From contig NZ_BAAAEN010000008.1 in NCBI RefSeq assembly GCF_039523035.1, forward strand, positions 150,120-214,119: DNA of 64,000 bases, read 5' to 3'. A program made the translations under genes and the position numbers. Source of the stretch: Pigmentiphaga daeguensis. Its GTDB lineage: Bacteria; Pseudomonadota; Gammaproteobacteria; Burkholderiales; Burkholderiaceae_B. The notes under the pieces were generated by a model that ran no database searches, had not been told where the DNA came from, and saw nothing but the letters and a program-made list of their open reading frames with translations. Position 1 is the first letter of the stretch. Each line of letters begins with the position of its first letter. Of the stretch, positions 60,034 to 64,000 are shown one piece after another.

Positions 60034-61143
60034 TCATTTTTTATGTTGGCCTGGCCCACCTTGACCGTGGCAGAAGTGCGGCTGGGTTGCCGCGGAGCAT
60101 TGCAGCCGCTGCTCATGCTCCAGCAGCCATTGCTTGCGGGCCAGGCCACCGCCGTAGCCGGTCAACGCCCCATCCTTGCCCACGACCCGGTGGCAAGGGA
60201 CGACGATCGCCACCCGGTTGGCGCCATTGGCGCCCGCCACCGCGCGCACGGCCTGCGGCCTGCCCAGCTTCGCCGCCTGCTCGGCATAGCTGGCGGTGTG
60301 GCCATAGGGAATGGCTTGCAGCGCCCGCCACACAGACTGCTGGAACTCGCTGCCCGGGGTATCGAGCAGCAGATCGAACCGCTGCCGCACGCCCGCGAAA
60401 TACTCGCCGATCTCGCGCTCGGCCTGCCGCGTATGCGCGTTCTCGCCCGCCAGGATGCGCGCCCGCAGCAGCCGTTGCAGGTCCTTGAACTCGGTCTCCA
60501 GCATCCGGCGATCCACGAACTCCAGCAGGCAGAGGCCGCGCTCACTGGCGCAGGCGAACATCGGGCCCAGCGGCGTGGTGAAGCGATGGATCAACAACAC
60601 GCTGGCCTCGGCCGTAGGCGCGCCGCCGGTCAGCTTCTTGACGGTGTAGCCAAAGCCGCTGAGCGACTCGTAGCCGTTGTCCAGCGCGGCGTCGGTCGCA
60701 CGGCGGCCGGTCTTCAATTCCTCCAGCGCCGCATTGATGCGCAGCGAACGCTGGAACGCCTGGAAGCTCATGCGGTGGTGCCGCTGGAACCAGCGCCGGA
60801 TCCGCTCGGGGCTCAGCCCGCGCTGCCTGAGCTGCCAATCGCTCAGTCGCTCCTTGGGATGCCGGCGCACCCAGTCGACAGCCTCGGCCACTTCCGGCGG
60901 CGCGGCATGGGCGTTCTCGGTCGGCCTGCATACCTTGCAAGGCCGGTAGCGGGCATCCAGCGCTTCCTTGAAGTCGGTATAGAACACCACGTTCTCGCGC
61001 TTGGGCTTGCGTGCGCGGCAGGTGGCGATGCAGAACACGCCGGTGGTTCTTACGCCGACATAGAAGATGCCTACGTGATCGGCGGCGCGGTCGAGCAGGG
61101 CGTGGTAGTAGGTGTCGATTTGCCGGTTGTCGGTGATCAGCAT
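60034..61143 (-). CDS. ada: Bifunctional methylated-DNA repair protein and regulator Ada
   Basis: This 369-residue protein has an N-terminal zinc domain with Cys38, Cys42, Cys69 and Cys72 (TTGVFCIATCRARKPKRE and YRPCKVCRPTEN), where Cys38 accepts methyl groups from phosphotriesters. An AraC-type HTH follows (LSPERIRRWFQRHHRMSFQA), then the O6-alkylguanine transferase domain with the acceptor Cys317 in VVPCHRVVGKDGALTGYGGG. Length and order match Ada. It is expected to activate its own promoter after methylation damage. It is divergent from the RHS fragment and follows a good -35/-10 pair. Confidence 0.95.
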   Translation of the reverse strand: MLITDNRQIDTYYHALLDRAADHVGIFYVGVRTTGVFCIATCRARKPKRENVVFYTDFKEALDARYRPCKVCRPTENAHAAPPEVAEAVDWVRRHPKERLSDWQLRQRGLSPERIRRWFQRHHRMSFQAFQRSLRINAALEELKTGRRATDAALDNGYESLSGFGYTVKKLTGGAPTAEASVLLIHRFTTPLGPMFACASERGLCLLEFVDRRMLETEFKDLQRLLRARILAGENAHTRQAEREIGEYFAGVRQRFDLLLDTPGSEFQQSVWRALQAIPYGHTASYAEQAAKLGRPQAVRAVAGANGANRVAIVVPCHRVVGKDGALTGYGGGLARKQWLLEHEQRLQCSAATQPHFCHGQGGPGQHKK

Positions 61144-61173
61144 GGTCGGAGGGCGGCTTGTCTGAATGGCGCC

Positions 61174-61203
61174 AGTATGGAGTTTGGCCCGGGCGCGTCA
61201 CAA
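61174..61203 (-). promoter_or_regulatory. ada promoter
   Basis: On the minus strand TTGTGA (61203-61198) and CATACT (61179-61174) are 18 bases apart, ending 31 bases before the ada ATG. No certain Ada-box is visible beside it. Confidence 0.5.
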
Positions 61204-61353
61204 CCGAAAAATGGACGAGTATTTCTTATTGTCCGGAAGCAGGGATAAGGCTGATTCTATCTGCGAACCGGCCGCTTCCAACAGTCTGCATTGGGAACCA
61301 TACCTACAACAGCATGCTGGTTGGAGTCGATAGGACTGCGGCAGGATGGTTGA

Positions 61354-63906
61354 CAGCGTTTGTCGGCGACCTATGCCGGCAACAGCCAGACGCCGGCGCA
61401 TACCGAGAATTATGCCTATGACGCGAACGGCTACCTGACCACAGTGACCATTGGCGGGGTCGTGCGGGCCGAGCGGGTGAACGATGCGGCCGGACGTGTC
61501 GTACGCTATATCGAACGCAACGAGAACAACAGCGTGCGCACGGATGTGACGCGCACCTGGGACGCGGATGGATTGCAGACGCTGGAAACCGACAACCTGA
61601 CGGGGAGGACGACTACCTACACGTACTCGGGAGAGGGTTCCTTGAATACGGTGGTGTCGGAGGGCGGCGGCTCTGCCAAGACCACCACCAGCTATACCTA
61701 TGAATGGTGGGACAGCGCCAAGCAAAAAGAGGTCAAGGTCCAAGGCGACAACGGCCAGTCTGGTTGGGCGCCGGGTTTTTCCCGGTTTACCTACGATGTG
61801 AACGGCAACGTCAAGAGCGCGACCGATGTGGTGGGCAAACGGGAGTTCCGCTACTTGGTCGATGGCGATGGACAAGTGCTGCGGCGAGACGAGTATCTGG
61901 GCAGCGAGACCAATGCGTCGGGAGAACTGGTCAGCGCACGCGGCAACCGCTCGCACTCCTACTACTACCTGGGGGGACACCGCGTCGGCAACGTCGGCAA
62001 CGATGGCGTTGAAAGGGTGGACTACGCCCAGGAGTTGTCGCGGGTGACGCCCGAGCAGACCAAGGCCGAGGACTACTACAAGCGGTTCAAGCCGTCGGCG
62101 GGCGCCGATTTCGACGAAAACTACATGCCGATCAACAGCGGCTATCCGGGATCGGCACCGGGCGCGTATACGGTTCGCACGGGAGAGACGCTGCGCAGTA
62201 TTGCGACCTCGCTATGGGGCGATGCGGCGCTGTGGTGGGTCCTGGCAGATGCGAACGGGCTCAGTGGCGATGACCCTTTGGTGGCTGGCACCGTGCTGCG
62301 AGTGCCCAACAAGGTCACGAACGTGCACAACACGTCGGAGACCTATCGGCCATATGACCCGGGCAAGGCATTGGGGAATACGAGCCCGACGCTGCCCGAG
62401 CCGCCTCCGCCGCCGGGGCGGGGTGGGTGTGGTGGATTCGGAGCGGTGCTATCCGTCGTGGTAGCGGTGGCGGTCACAGCGTGGACAGGCGGTGCCGCGT
62501 CGGCGCTACTGGGTAGCGAGATGCTCGGCTGGGCAGCGGCCGGCGCGTTGGGTTCCGTCGCAGGTCAAGCTACGGCAATGGCTACAGGGGTCCAAGAAAA
62601 ATTTAGTTGGACGGGGGTAGCACTTGGTGCCGTAGGCGCAGGAGTGACGGCTGGTTTGACGCAGGCCGGATCGTTGAGCGCGGCGTTGACCAAGTTGGGC
62701 GATACGGGAAGCCAGATTGCTCTGGGCGGGATCCGCTCGGTAGTGACGCAAGGTATCGGGGTAGTGACCGGGTTGCAGTCTAGCTTTGATTGGAAGGGGG
62801 TAGCGGCTTCCGCAGTAGCAGGAGGCGTGGGGCAATTGGTCGGCAGCACGACACTGGGCAGGGTGGATATGCTTGGTGATGTGGCAGTGGGTCTATCGGC
62901 CGGAGTGGCTAGCGCGTTGGTGCGCGGGCAGAGCATGAGTCGCAACTTAGGATCGATCGTCGCTGACGCGGTAGGGACGACGATAGGCAATCGGATTGCA
63001 ACAGAAATAGCGGCTGCATCAGATCGCAGTAAGGAATTGTCACAGGTGCGTGAGCGATACGCTCAAGTGGCGAGTAGTGGCGCGATGAGTGATGAGGCTC
63101 TACAAGATCATGCGCAGGCCTATTGGCGAGCAAAGGGAGCCAGTGCGCAGGAGCAAGGTAACGCGCGCGAATTGCTGGAGAAGTACGGGATACTCGGGGC
63201 TGGTCCTCAGGGAATCGTTACGGTCGGGGAGCTACAACATATAGATGTGGTGAGGCCAGGAAGTGCCAGTGTGGGAGTGGGGGATAGCACTTCCTCGTCC
63301 ATCAGCTCAACCGTATTGGGAGAGGTTCTTGATGGAGCGATTATCAATGGCGGCAGGCTGCTCAACGACGTCGGCCAGTACGTGCAGTCGCGTCCAGGAG
63401 TTGAATTAGCACTGCAGACGCTGGAGTTTGTGTTATCCCCGGTTCCAACGTTGCTAAGTCGTATGGTGGACGCGGTGGGTGGGGACTACATCGAGGCCGC
63501 ACAGTCACGGGTGATGCAGGCGATTGCTGAGCAATATCGTGCAGCAAACTATACGGAGGAGCAGAGTGGGTTCGCTGGTCTAGGCGGTGTTTTTGCGTTG
63601 GGAACACTAGCAGGAGGGGGAGCGAAGGCGTTGCGGTCGATTGTGGACCTGGGGGGCGGCGTAGCTAAGGCTGGAGTGGATATTCCAAAGGGAGATCTCA
63701 GGCTCAGGTCAGCTACAGAGAATGTGACCCAGAAAACGCCAGTTGATGTTTCTGCAGGCACTTTTTCGATTTCGGATTGGACTGGTTATCCGGCCGGTGT
63801 TCCGAAACCAGAAGGACCATTTCGATTGTTGGATGGGGCCGAGTACAATCAGGCTAGAATGGCTGCTGACAGGGCTAATCGTCTTATTCGACGGGAAGAA
63901 GGGTGA
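61354..63906 (+). pseudogene. Truncated RHS/LysM polymorphic-toxin gene fragment
   Basis: The frame runs from QRLSATYAGNSQTPAHTENY without an ATG or ribosome site; it begins mid-repeat and is preceded in frame by a TGA at 61351. It holds YD-type RHS repeats (YAYDANGYLTTVTIGG, FTYDVNGNVKSATDVVG, SYYYLGGHRVGNVGNDG), a LysM domain at about residues 269-313 (YTVRTGETLRSIATSLWGDA), a Pro-rich hinge, a long Gly/Ala/Val-rich region, and finally a pretoxin-like tail (WTGYPAGVPKPEGPFRLLDG). Normal RHS proteins are far longer at the N-terminus and continue into a toxin domain. Here the frame ends at the IS terminus. The 3' half is lower in G+C. Confidence 0.75.
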
Positions 63907-64000
63907 ATCGCACCGAGTTTTGAGGAGGCTCCAACCTTTGAGAAAATGGAGCCATGAGCAAGAACAACAAATTTTCGCCTGAAGTCCGTGAGCGTGCCGT
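63904..64000 (+). mobile_element. IS3-family insertion sequence, left end (continues off window)
   Basis: From TGAATCGCACCGAGTTTTGA (63904 onward) the sequence looks like an IS3-family terminal inverted repeat, followed 50 bases later by the start of a typical transposase orfA. The first three bases TGA are also the stop codon of the RHS frame. The right end and any target duplication are outside the window. Confidence 0.7.
63954..64000 (+). CDS. IS3-family transposase OrfA (start only)
   Basis: Fifteen full codons are present: MSKNNKFSPEVRERA, the recognisable opening of an IS3-family OrfA HTH protein (SPEVRERAV motif). The rest lies beyond the window. In the family, OrfA is fused to OrfB by frameshifting to make the active transposase. 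Confidence 0.75.
   Translation, partial: MSKNNKFSPEVRERA

Noticed and set aside
61198..61360. A coding continuation of the RHS gene upstream of 61354
   Set aside because: An in-frame TGA lies at 61351 and the preceding bases show no YD-repeat pattern in any frame.

Overview
The window is high-G+C DNA whose gene content points to a betaproteobacterium of the Alcaligenaceae (Bordetella/Achromobacter type). The reasons are several orphan periplasmic binding proteins of the Bug (tripartite tricarboxylate receptor) family, a pyruvate dehydrogenase operon aceE-aceF-lpdA in which E3 carries its own lipoyl domain, many LysR regulators and a Burkholderiales-type porin. This is inference from gene content; no rRNA, tRNA, CRISPR array or prophage is visible. 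No gene-free stretch exceeds 300 bases.

Layout. 1-3443 (minus): a LysR regulator followed by an AtuA-type protein, a small AtuA-C-terminal-like protein and a Bug protein cut by the window edge, the last three coupled by ATGA overlaps. 3551-5824: a large DUF6351-type lipoprotein. 5920-14232: a copper island with a P1B-ATPase behind a MerR/CueR-type promoter, then the multicopper oxidase CopA, CopB, CopC, a DUF411 protein and the CopR/CopS two-component system, with a cop box ahead of the oxidase. 14261-17308: a Gfo/Idh oxidoreductase, then hemS and a ChaN-type lipoprotein under a probable Fur box. 17414-27052: ilvD, a small XRE regulator, oligopeptidase A (prlC), folD, a 5'-truncated paiB remnant beside a repeated GC-rich element, and a FixJ/PAS-kinase pair. 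27323-33645: aceE-aceF-lpdA with a strong terminator.

33743-36405 is a small accessory block of visibly lower G+C (SDR, LysR, phytanoyl-CoA-dioxygenase-like). 36416-43536 is an IclR-controlled operon of three FAD oxidoreductases interleaved with two Bug proteins. 43614-44978 encodes a hypothetical protein with a PD-(D/E)XK nuclease-like signature. 45000-56123 is catabolic and transport territory: Bug plus amidohydrolase, two LysR genes, a carboxymuconolactone-decarboxylase-like protein, and a TetR gene followed by a strong palindromic operator and an operon of a 99-residue protein, an ABC-type binding protein, a Rieske oxygenase and a porin; an isochorismatase-fold hydrolase and a GntP permease follow.

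56133-64000: a Fur-boxed TonB-dependent siderophore receptor, an LssY_C lipoprotein, ada, and an RHS/LysM polymorphic-toxin fragment lacking its N-terminus and interrupted at its toxin end by the left terminus of an IS3-type element that runs off the window.

Functional logic: copper detoxification has two apparent control circuits (CueR-like for cytoplasmic efflux, CopRS for periplasmic oxidation). Iron/haem genes show Fur-like sites. The catabolic clusters each pair a local regulator (LysR, IclR or TetR) with enzymes and an orphan binding protein, without the matching membrane permease in the window.
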